The notes under the pieces: generated by a model
Databases searched by the model: none
The model's input: the letters and a program-made list of their open reading frames with translations, nothing else
What the model was told of the DNA's origin: nothing
Program-made: the position numbers and the translations under genes
Shown here: piece by piece, positions 1-5,956 of the stretch
Numbering within the stretch: the stretch's first letter is position 1
Layout: each line of letters starts with the position of its first letter
NCBI GenBank assembly: GCA_900550685.1
Contig: URTS01000077.1
Location: forward strand, 1-8,934
Origin: an uncultured Oscillibacter sp.
GTDB lineage: Bacteria; Bacillota; Clostridia; Oscillospirales; Oscillospiraceae
Length of the DNA stretch: 8,934 bases
Reading direction: 5' to 3'

Positions 1-11
1 CGTTTCTTCAT
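1..11 (-). CDS. Possible start of a downstream gene, cut by window edge
   Basis: An ATG at 9-11 on the minus strand overlaps the deacetylase stop codon in the arrangement ATGA. It opens a frame starting Met-Lys-Lys-Arg before the window ends. The 4-base overlap is the usual sign of translational coupling, and a basic N-terminus would suit a secreted or membrane protein. No good Shine-Dalgarno sequence is seen before it, and only three full codons are visible. It may therefore be chance, and no function can be given. Confidence 0.2.
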
Positions 12-811
12 TTCAGCAGCTTATTCAGGTCTGTGCCCATGTGGACGGCGTACCGGGGCAGATCGTGAAGGCCCTTTGCCAGGTCCGCGCATTTGGGCGT
101 GGTCATAAGGGACACCGGAAACAGCTCATCAATGAGGGCCTTGGCATCCGGATCGGAGCAACCGAAGGGATAGGCAAAGCAGGTGACGCTCCCCAGTTCT
201 GCGGCGATGCGGTCGTGACTCTTCTGGATGTCGTCCAGCACCCGGGCCTGAAAGTCTCCGTCAGATTCCCCAGGGCGGCGCTCCACACCGTTGGTGCCGT
301 CCCGCTCAAAGTTGCCGCCCTCGCCCCCCAGATTGTGAAGCTTATAGCTGTGGGACCCGATCTCCACCAAGCCGGAATCCGTCATCTCCCGCAGCTGTTC
401 CCAAGTGCAGAAGTTGTCCGTAGGTAGATCCGGCATCAGCACGATGATGGAGATGCAGGCCTTCACGCCGTACTCCTGCAAAATGGGGTACACCAGATCG
501 TAATTGCTGCGGTAGCCGTCATCAAAGGTGATGAGGATGGGCTTTTCCGGCAGGGGCTCCCCCGCCGCCAGTTCTCTGGGCAGCACCGGGGTATAGCCCT
601 TGGCCAGGATGATTTCCAGATCAGTACGGAGCTTGCTGGGCGTGATGGTCATGTCGTTGCAGTCCTGCCCCTCCAGCACCATATGGTGGTACATCAACAC
701 CGGCAGAGGCTCCCGTACCGACGGCGGTAGTCGATAAACGAATACGCACAGGATCGCAGACACCGCCAACATCACCAGCGGCACGGCGGCGCGAAAAAAT
801 TTTCGATTCAT
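8..811 (-). CDS. Membrane-anchored polysaccharide deacetylase (NodB/CE4 family)
   Basis: Predicted 267-residue metal-dependent N- or O-deacetylase acting on a cell-surface polysaccharide outside the membrane. Residues about 8-26 form one hydrophobic segment after a basic start, so it is an N-terminal anchor or uncleaved signal. The NodB core follows: TFDDGY at 95-100 (D97 expected catalytic base, D98 metal ligand), a GSHSYKLH motif at 152-159 (H154 and H159 expected metal ligands), and AYPFG at 213-217. The early YHH at 41-43 and the stretch before TFDDGY resemble the PgaB/IcaB branch, which acts on poly-N-acetylglucosamine. Substrate cannot be told from sequence, and peptidoglycan or another glycan is equally possible. 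An in-frame TTG start at 832 would add seven residues. I prefer the ATG at 811, because GAAAGAAG (823-830) lies 11 bases before it and nothing ribosome-binding precedes the TTG. It follows the M56 gene on the same strand, and its stop overlaps a possible next start. Confidence 0.88.
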   Translation of the reverse strand: MNRKFFRAAVPLVMLAVSAILCVFVYRLPPSVREPLPVLMYHHMVLEGQDCNDMTITPSKLRTDLEIILAKGYTPVLPRELAAGEPLPEKPILITFDDGYRSNYDLVYPILQEYGVKACISIIVLMPDLPTDNFCTWEQLREMTDSGLVEIGSHSYKLHNLGGEGGNFERDGTNGVERRPGESDGDFQARVLDDIQKSHDRIAAELGSVTCFAYPFGCSDPDAKALIDELFPVSLMTTPKCADLAKGLHDLPRYAVHMGTDLNKLLK

Positions 812-936
812 GATACACGATACTTCTTTCAAATTTGATGCAGCCGTATGAGCTGCTCTATCCTATAAACGGATCCGCTGGTTATTTTATTTCAGTTTTT
901 GCAAAATTTTATAAATTTTTATAAATAAGGATGCCC
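812..936 (-). other. AT-rich intergenic leader before the deacetylase
   Basis: These 125 bases separate the M56 stop from the deacetylase start. Bases 883-929 are almost pure A/T, in sharp contrast to the GC-rich genes on both sides, and include a 10-base palindrome TTTTGCAAAA (897-906). Several TATAAA or TAAAAT strings could serve as -10 elements on the minus strand, but none has a convincing -35 at 16-18 bases, so I do not call a promoter. A weak GCAGC/GCTGC inverted repeat with a 7-base loop (840-856) lies in the presumed leader. No GC-rich hairpin with a T-tract follows the M56 gene, so read-through into the deacetylase is possible. The A/T tract could also be an upstream element of the deacetylase's own promoter. 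Confidence 0.45.
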
Positions 937-3900
937 TCAGGGCGCAAAAGTCCCCCGCCAACCTTCCGCCGTGCGGTACAGTAGGCCGGAAGCGCTGTCC
1001 AGAAAGGCCCCGCCGCCGGGCATGGGGCCGTATTCGCCGTTGTAGGCCCGGGCAGTGCCGTTCACCGTCTGGTTCTCCTTGGAGCGGTAATTTCCCGGCA
1101 CAAAAATGCGCTCATTGGTGAAGGTAAAATGCTCTCCTGCCAGCAGTTCCGGGGCATACATGCCGCCGGCCGGTTCCCCGGTCCCCACCGCCGCCCAGTT
1201 CCGGACGAAGGAGTTTTCATACTTGCTGCCCGGCGTCACCTGCCGCATGGTCACTTCCCCCACGGCATCCAGCCAGGCCTGGGCCGTGTCCGCCCGGCTG
1301 GCGCCCTCCGGCACCGTCACGGCGCTGACCAGGGCGTTATACTCCACCTCGTCGTACCACTTCCGCAGGTAGGTAAACACGGTGTTGCCGTCGTAAGGCG
1401 CCGAGGAGGTGGCCGCCGCCATCAGATAGACCCACTCTCCCCCGTCCGTACAGCGGATGATATTGGAGCCTTCCCAGGCGGTGATGGAATCATCGCCGCT
1501 GGGACTTTTTATCGTGATACTGCTGCCGGAGGCCTGAAAGTTGGAAGCTGTGGCCCAGTAGAAGCTGCCGGAAAAGCCCTGGGCCCGGATGGCGCCGGTG
1601 CCGTCGGAGACAGCCGCGGTGTAGGCCCCGCCGCCGATGCCGTCCGCCGGTGTCAGGTCCAATGTCACGGTGCCGCCGCTGGTCAGGGCGTCCATGATGG
1701 CCTGGGCCCGGGCCGCCGACTGGCTGGACCGGGCGGAATTGTCCAGAAAGTAGTCGTAGGCCTCCCGCTGGGCATCGTTAAAGGAGTAGGAACACCACGC
1801 CATGGTCTGCACGGCGTCCAGATAGGTACTCTGCTGTTCCGCCGTGCCGTTTTGCAGGATCTCATCCAGCTGCCGGCAGACACCCTGCCGTTCTTCCTCG
1901 CTCATTTCGCTGAGCTGGGTGAGAAACTGTCCGCCGGAGCCGATGTAGAGCTGGTTCAGCAGTTCCTCCGGCGTGGCGTCCGCCGCGGAGGCCAGCCCCA
2001 GCTTCACCGCCCAGCGCTGCATCTCTGCGTTAAAGGGTTCAAGGTCCAGATCCACACTCACATGCCGGTCATTCAGGAAGGTCAGCTCTCCGTCCTTTTC
2101 CATGAAGGCCAGCATTCCGCTGCCGTCGTTGCCGTCCGGCACGAACCAGCCGTCCTCGTCCACATAAGCGCCGCCCGCCAGCGTAACCCCGGCGGGATTC
2201 CCGGCATGGAAGCTGTAGCCCGCGCTATAAACGTACAGGGCGCCATTGCGGTAGGTATGCTCCCAAACCTCCGTGGGGGCGTTCACCTGCCAGTCGTCAA
2301 ACTCCGCATTGGCATCTCTGTTTTTCCAGGTCTGGTATGCCTCCAGCGCATTGGCTCTGGCGGCGGCCACCGCCTCGTCCGGGATATAGGAGGAGGGCGT
2401 TCCCACCATGTGGTCCGTCACCTCGTCCGCCTCCGGCTTGTAGACCAGGAGGTTTTCCCCGTCAAAGTAGATGTCCCGGACAAAAGATGCCTTGGGCGTC
2501 TCCCCATTGGAGCCGCCGCTCCACTCCGGCATGGTCACAAAGCCGTGGACCGCCAGGCGGCTGTATTCATAATTCCACTCCGCCCAATCCCAGAAGCGCA
2601 GCTCCGGCCACGCGCTTTCCAGCAGAGACTTGATATCCGCATCGTAGAGCTGTCCGTCCCGCCGGAAGATGATCTGGGCGGAATCGATGGAATCGGCACA
2701 CAGCTCCTCCTCGCCGTCATCATCCAGGTCCATCTGCGTCGTATCGCCCCGCACGCTGGCCAGCCGCCAAGGCGTGCCGTCATCATCAAGATAGTAGTAA
2801 TCCGTGACCGTACCGCTGCTCTGGTCCGTTCTTACCGTGTATTCCAGCTTAAAGCCGCTGCGGCCAAACAGATCCTGGAAGCTGCCGATGTCCATGGCGT
2901 CCAGTCCTTCCGTGTCCATGTCCGGGAATGTGAAGAACGCATCCCCCTCCCAGCGGTCCCCGGCCCCGCTGAAGCTATCCGTATGCGTGAGGGCCGCGTA
3001 GGCGCTGCCGTCGGTGGAGAGGTAGCTGCAAACCGTCAGTCTCCCGCCGTTCCAGTCCAGTTTCCGGCTTTCCACCAGCCGCTCCCAATCGTTGGAATGG
3101 CGGGTCAGGGACATCTTCTGGGGCTCGTAGGGGGTCAGGCCATCCAGGGAAAGGGTCATCCAGGGGTCCCCCTCCGGCCGGTTATAGGGAGAGGGGATGT
3201 CCTTGTCCGTCAGCAGGTGGGACACGAACCAATACTGCCCGTCCCCCCGGTCCAGCAGGGTGACGCACTCGGTGGTCAGTCCGCCATAGTAAAAGTCTTT
3301 CCAATAGAGCTGGATATAGTCGCCCACCCGCTCACCGTAGCTGAAAGTGACGGAACGGTAGTTGGTATCGCTGTGAACATGGTAACGAGCATCAAACTGC
3401 TCGATATACTTGAACTGATCCCAGTCGATCTTTTCCGTTCCATCCATCGTCAGGCCGATATTATCAAAGAGGAACGCGTTGACCTCCGGCAGCGTGAACT
3501 TGTCCGTGTCGAACAATTCATTTCCCTCCGGGTCTATATTGTTGAGGGCCTCCAATTCCTCTTGGGTCAAGGGTACTTCCGGCCCCACGCCATTGTAAAG
3601 CAGTTCCAGCATGTTGATCTCCCGGGGATCTGCATACAGGCAGGTGAGGAACTGGTTATGGAGGTTGCTGTAGGTCTGGCCATCGTCAGCCGTCATTTCG
3701 CCGTTGAAAAAGTCATTGTTGAAGTAAGCCAGCTCCTCCTCGGTAAGGGGCTGGGGGGCCAGACGGTCAGGCCGGTCACAGAGCTTGTTGGAGAGAATGT
3801 GGAATCCGCCGTCAGCCTGAGGCTCCACAGTGACCTTTGCCCAGACTTCTTCTCCGGAACCGCTGGTATCCACCAGGAAGAAATCTTCCGCCCGGTAGTA

Positions 3901-5406
3901 CAGGGCAATGGCATCGCCCTCCTGCTCTCCGGCGTAAAACTGGACATAACCGGGAGCGTTGGTGTCCCCGTGGAAGTGATAATAGGCGTCATAGTCCGCC
4001 AGATAGGTGAAGCTGCCCATACTGCGGGCATCCGTTTCCGCCAAAGTCAGTCCCAGCCACTCCGTCAGGACGTAATCTACCTGCTCCGTGGTGATCTTCA
4101 AAAGGTCCACCTCCGGGTCGTAGCCGCTGTAGCCGGTGTCCACCACAGCCTGCCGCTCCGCAGGTGTGGTCTCTTGCTCCATCACTGCCCCATTGTAGAA
4201 GAGCTGGTACATATCCACATCCTCCGGCCTGTCATAGGTGGAGGTCAGGAACTGGACGGGTTTGAACTGGCAGACGTTGCCCTGGATGTCTGCCCAGGGG
4301 TAGGCTATATTGAAATAAAGGTTATACCGGGCCACCTCCTCCGGCGTCAAGGGCTCCGGTCCCGCTGTTTTGACCGCCCCGGTAAAGGTGGCGGCGCACA
4401 CCACGCCTGCGGCGGCCACCACCGCCAGCAGGGCAATGCCCACCGTGCGGCGGTTCTCCGCGATGCGGGTGATGCGGTCCTTCAGTTCCTTTTTCCCCGC
4501 CGTCATGGTGGTGGCGGAGAGCATGGGACTCTCCGGTTTCCGGGCCACGGGGATCAGCCGCAGCAGCGTCCGGCCATAGGGGATGCGTTCATCCTCTCCC
4601 AGCCGCTTCAAGGCCCCTTCGTCGCAGGCCAGCTCACAGTCCCGGCGGGAGACGATGGCGGCAGCCCACACCAGCGGATCAAACCAGTACACCGCCAGGC
4701 ACACGCACCGCAGAAGGCTCCAGATGGGGTCGCCGTGGCGGGCGTGGGTGGTCTCGTGGGCCAGAACGTGCCGCAGGGTCTCCGGAGACTCCACCGAGGC
4801 CGGGGTCAGGTATACAGCGGGGCGGAACAGACCGAACAGGCAGGGAGACGGCAGGCCCTGCACCAGATACACCGGGTATTTGCAGCCCTCCACCGGATAG
4901 GGGATCCGATTCCGGCGGAGTTTACGGGCAAAGCGGAGGTTGGTAAAGAGGAACCAGGCCGCCATGACCGCCATACCGGCGCACCAGACGGCAGTCAGCA
5001 CCTCCGCCGTAGTCATCCGGTGGTAGCGGACGGCGGTGGTATCCGTGGCGGCCACCCAGCTGTCGGTGGCCGCAGATACCTGGGGTCCGGCAGGCTGCTG
5101 CACGGTATTTGCCGGGGTTTCGGGCACGGCGTCCCGGGCCTCCGGGTGCTGGTCCAGGGGGGCCCGCTCCACCGGAAGGGCAACGGTCTGCCGTTCCAGC
5201 CGCGCCGCCACCTGGGTCTGCACTGGCTCCGCCGCCGTCAGCACGTTGTAATGCAGCGCCGGAAGATTGACAGGGACCAGCAGCCGCAGCACCACCAGGC
5301 CCCACAGGGCATACTGGGCCCGGCGGGAGATGGTCTTTTGGAACGCCTTCCGCAAAGCCAGCAGCGCGGCGATCAAAACGGAAGAAGTCAGCAGAATTTC
5401 TCTCAT
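937..5406 (-). CDS. Giant M56 (BlaR1/MecR1-type) membrane metallopeptidase sensor
   Basis: A 1489-residue protein whose first ~345 residues match the M56 integral-membrane zinc protease that acts with BlaI-type repressors. Hydrophobic segments lie near residues 3-20, 32-50, 133-155 and 322-341, with another (about 228-250) after the active site. The zinc motif HETTH is at 217-221, and E258 in CELACDE is the expected third ligand. The GLFRPAVYLTP stretch (192-202) is typical of M56. After the last membrane segment, about 1,140 residues are expected outside the cell. These contain two copies of one domain (about 350-545 and 551-735), a mainly beta region with a DxDxDG motif (D893, D895, D897), a segment ending in AGGAYVDEDGW (1077-1087), a helical stretch (about 1112-1240) and a beta/Gly-rich tail. 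BlaR1 is about 600 residues and ends in a penicillin-binding domain; no SxxK/SxN/KTG set was found here. The ATG overlaps the repressor stop (ATGA), with GGTGGG (5412-5417) as ribosome site. The M56 assignment is firm, but the signal sensed is unknown. Confidence 0.9.
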   Translation of the reverse strand: MREILLTSSVLIAALLALRKAFQKTISRRAQYALWGLVVLRLLVPVNLPALHYNVLTAAEPVQTQVAARLERQTVALPVERAPLDQHPEARDAVPETPANTVQQPAGPQVSAATDSWVAATDTTAVRYHRMTTAEVLTAVWCAGMAVMAAWFLFTNLRFARKLRRNRIPYPVEGCKYPVYLVQGLPSPCLFGLFRPAVYLTPASVESPETLRHVLAHETTHARHGDPIWSLLRCVCLAVYWFDPLVWAAAIVSRRDCELACDEGALKRLGEDERIPYGRTLLRLIPVARKPESPMLSATTMTAGKKELKDRITRIAENRRTVGIALLAVVAAAGVVCAATFTGAVKTAGPEPLTPEEVARYNLYFNIAYPWADIQGNVCQFKPVQFLTSTYDRPEDVDMYQLFYNGAVMEQETTPAERQAVVDTGYSGYDPEVDLLKITTEQVDYVLTEWLGLTLAETDARSMGSFTYLADYDAYYHFHGDTNAPGYVQFYAGEQEGDAIALYYRAEDFFLVDTSGSGEEVWAKVTVEPQADGGFHILSNKLCDRPDRLAPQPLTEEELAYFNNDFFNGEMTADDGQTYSNLHNQFLTCLYADPREINMLELLYNGVGPEVPLTQEELEALNNIDPEGNELFDTDKFTLPEVNAFLFDNIGLTMDGTEKIDWDQFKYIEQFDARYHVHSDTNYRSVTFSYGERVGDYIQLYWKDFYYGGLTTECVTLLDRGDGQYWFVSHLLTDKDIPSPYNRPEGDPWMTLSLDGLTPYEPQKMSLTRHSNDWERLVESRKLDWNGGRLTVCSYLSTDGSAYAALTHTDSFSGAGDRWEGDAFFTFPDMDTEGLDAMDIGSFQDLFGRSGFKLEYTVRTDQSSGTVTDYYYLDDDGTPWRLASVRGDTTQMDLDDDGEEELCADSIDSAQIIFRRDGQLYDADIKSLLESAWPELRFWDWAEWNYEYSRLAVHGFVTMPEWSGGSNGETPKASFVRDIYFDGENLLVYKPEADEVTDHMVGTPSSYIPDEAVAAARANALEAYQTWKNRDANAEFDDWQVNAPTEVWEHTYRNGALYVYSAGYSFHAGNPAGVTLAGGAYVDEDGWFVPDGNDGSGMLAFMEKDGELTFLNDRHVSVDLDLEPFNAEMQRWAVKLGLASAADATPEELLNQLYIGSGGQFLTQLSEMSEEERQGVCRQLDEILQNGTAEQQSTYLDAVQTMAWCSYSFNDAQREAYDYFLDNSARSSQSAARAQAIMDALTSGGTVTLDLTPADGIGGGAYTAAVSDGTGAIRAQGFSGSFYWATASNFQASGSSITIKSPSGDDSITAWEGSNIIRCTDGGEWVYLMAAATSSAPYDGNTVFTYLRKWYDEVEYNALVSAVTVPEGASRADTAQAWLDAVGEVTMRQVTPGSKYENSFVRNWAAVGTGEPAGGMYAPELLAGEHFTFTNERIFVPGNYRSKENQTVNGTARAYNGEYGPMPGGGAFLDSASGLLYRTAEGWRGTFAP
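3202..3756 (-). repeat. Second copy of duplicated extracellular domain (M56 residues ~551-735)
   Basis: Second domain copy. It begins at PQPLTEEELAYFN and contains NQFLTCLYADPREINM (584-599), LLYNG (602-606), DNIGLTM (648-654), QFDARYHVHSDTN (670-682) and GDYIQLYW (695-702). The shared xxDAxYHxHxDTN core and the GDxIxLY strand align it with the first copy. I do not recognise the domain as a named family. Its role is probably ligand or partner binding outside the cell, which is inference from its position only. Confidence 0.8.
3772..4359 (-). repeat. First copy of duplicated extracellular domain (M56 residues ~350-545)
   Basis: This part of the M56 protein encodes the first of two similar domains. 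It begins at EPLTPEEVARYN and carries QFLTSTYDRPEDVDM (385-399), LFYNG (402-406), a TEW/LGLTL segment (448-455), the signature DYDAYYHFHGDTN (471-483), and GDAIALYY (497-504). The same landmarks recur in the same order about 200 residues later. The match is visible at protein level, and the DNA copies have diverged, so the duplication is old rather than recent. Confidence 0.8.
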
Positions 5407-5771
5407 GTCTTCCCACCCGCTTTCTCCAAAATGGCGGACAGTTCCGCGATATCGTCCTCCGTCAGGGCATTTTTCTCCACCATGGCGTTCATCAGCAGCC
5501 CCAGGCCGCCCACCTTGTCCAGAAACGTCTCGGTCTCCGCCTCAATGGCGTCCTCCCGGTCCACGGCGGGGAAATACCGCTTGGCCCGCTGGCCCTCCTC
5601 GTGCCGGACGGCCCCCTTGCCCTCCAGGCGGGAAAGCATGGTGATGATGGTGTTTTTCGTCCAGCCGGTATCCTCCTTCAACGCGGCGGTCAGCTCCGTG
5701 ATGGTCATGGGGGCATCCTGCCACAGGCGGTTCATCAGCTTCCATTCGCTGTTGGAGAGATCGATCTTCAT
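5403..5771 (-). CDS. BlaI/MecI/CopY-family transcriptional repressor
   Basis: A 122-residue winged-helix repressor, the normal family length. The N-terminal half carries the signature LSNSEWKLMNRLW (5-17), the recognition helix region GWTKNTIITMLSRLEGKG (36-53), and a basic wing ending in RYFPAV (65-70). Residues about 72-118 are the helical dimerisation part (ETFLDKVGG...LTEDDIAELSAIL). It is expected to bind its own promoter as a dimer and be removed when the partner M56 protease is activated. Aligning from memory with staphylococcal BlaI, the Asn-Phe cleavage site falls at A96-M97 here, so the cut site or mechanism would differ. The ATG at 5771 has GAGGTG (5777-5782) a few bases upstream. 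The stop overlaps the M56 start by 4 bases, so the two are translationally coupled. Two matching dyads sit upstream. A role in beta-lactam resistance is not implied, since the M56 partner has no penicillin-binding domain. Confidence 0.93.
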   Translation of the reverse strand: MKIDLSNSEWKLMNRLWQDAPMTITELTAALKEDTGWTKNTIITMLSRLEGKGAVRHEEGQRAKRYFPAVDREDAIEAETETFLDKVGGLGLLMNAMVEKNALTEDDIAELSAILEKAGGKT

Positions 5772-5786
5772 ACGCGCACCTCACTT

Positions 5787-5804
5787 GGTATACGGTTGTC
5801 TACC
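5787..5804. promoter_or_regulatory. Probable BlaI-type operator O2 (promoter-distal dyad)
   Basis: GGTATACGGTTGTCTACC is an imperfect 18-base dyad, 6 of 9 base pairs symmetrical, with the same half-site (GGTAGACA / TGTCTACC) as the second operator 43 bases away centre to centre. It covers about +7 to +24 of the predicted repressor transcript. It is the weaker of the two by symmetry, although its right half-site is perfect. Repressor bound here would block clearance of RNA polymerase. Confidence 0.6.
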
Positions 5805-5816
5805 TTTGTTGTGACC

Positions 5817-5845
5817 AGCGTAGCAGAAAGGTAGACAAATGTCAA
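5817..5845 (-). promoter_or_regulatory. Promoter of the repressor-M56 operon
   Basis: On the minus strand there is a consensus -35 TTGACA (5840-5845), a 17-base spacer, and a -10 TACGCT (5817-5822). The -10 is poor, but TG one base upstream of it makes an extended -10. Transcription would start near 5810, giving a leader of about 38 bases before the repressor ATG. The -35 lies wholly inside operator O1, so repressor and RNA polymerase would compete for it. Confidence 0.65.
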
Positions 5846-5847
5846 CC
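5830..5847. promoter_or_regulatory. Probable BlaI-type operator O1 (overlaps -35)
   Basis: GGTAGACAAATGTCAACC is an 18-base dyad with 7 of 9 pairs symmetrical. Its core GACAnnTGTC resembles the TACAnnTGTA core known for BlaI, MecI and CopY. With O2 it gives the consensus GGTAGACAnnTGTCTACC. A perfect 12-base inverted repeat (5796-5807 with 5827-5838) links the inner half-sites of O1 and O2. It contains the -35 of the repressor promoter on the other strand, so binding should shut transcription off. Confidence 0.7.
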
Positions 5848-5869
5848 TCGATTTGGTTACAAATTGGAT

Positions 5870-5884
5870 ACGGAAAAATTCCGT
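5870..5884. promoter_or_regulatory. 15-base palindrome between the divergent promoters
   Basis: ACGGAAAAATTCCGT has perfect 6-base arms and a 3-base centre. It lies 10 bases upstream of the pcrA -35 and 24 bases upstream of the repressor -35. It does not match the BlaI-type half-site seen nearby, nor the Firmicutes LexA box. It could be a site for another regulator or an A/T-rich upstream element. Function is unknown. Confidence 0.4.
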
Positions 5885-5894
5885 CTTTCCGCCG

Positions 5895-5923
5895 TTGACC
5901 AGGGGCGGTTTTTGCCGTAAAAT
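5895..5923 (+). promoter_or_regulatory. Promoter of pcrA
   Basis: TTGACC (5895-5900), a 17-base spacer, and TAAAAT (5918-5923): each hexamer differs from the sigma-A consensus at one base. Transcription would begin near 5930, leaving a short leader of about 27 bases. This start leaves almost no leader before the ATG at 5933, which supports the ATG at 5957 as the real start. Confidence 0.7.
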
Positions 5924-5943
5924 AGATGCCGAATGAAAAAATC

Positions 5944-5950
5944 AGAGGAG
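5944..5950 (+). promoter_or_regulatory. Ribosome binding site deciding the pcrA start
   Basis: AGAGGAG lies 6 bases before the ATG at 5957, an ideal spacing. The earlier in-frame ATG at 5933 has no such site upstream, so the first eight codons of the longer frame are most likely untranslated leader. Confidence 0.8.
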
Positions 5951-5956
5951 AACGCC

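Noticed and set aside
812..832. TTG start at 832 for the deacetylase.
   Set aside because: No ribosome site upstream of the TTG. The ATG at 811 has GAAAGAAG upstream and gives a normal short basic start before the membrane segment.
840..856. GCAGC/GCTGC inverted repeat before the deacetylase as a terminator or riboswitch.
   Set aside because: The stem is only 5 base pairs, with a 7-base loop and no following T-tract or conserved aptamer features.
937..5406. Assignment of the M56-repressor pair as a beta-lactam resistance regulator.
   Set aside because: No penicillin-binding motifs in the outer region and no beta-lactamase or PBP2a-like gene in the window. Only the protease-repressor logic is shared.
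937..5406. Possible assembly error or fusion of two genes producing the 1489-residue M56 protein.
   Set aside because: The frame is uninterrupted, composition and codon use look even along its length, and no internal ribosome site or promoter was noticed. It cannot be fully excluded without homologues.
1129..5814. A 1561-codon open frame on the plus strand, antisense to nearly the whole M56 gene and running through the repressor gene.
   Set aside because: Over the M56 gene its codons lie exactly opposite the M56 codons, so it stays open simply because the GC-rich sense gene avoids TTA, CTA and TCA. Its product is Arg/Gly/His/Pro-rich with no recognisable domain. The opposite strand has clear protease motifs, a promoter and coupled starts.
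5933..5956. Eight extra codons at the start of pcrA from the ATG at 5933.
   Set aside because: The predicted transcription start is only about three bases before it and no ribosome site precedes it, whereas AGAGGAG is ideally placed for the ATG at 5957.
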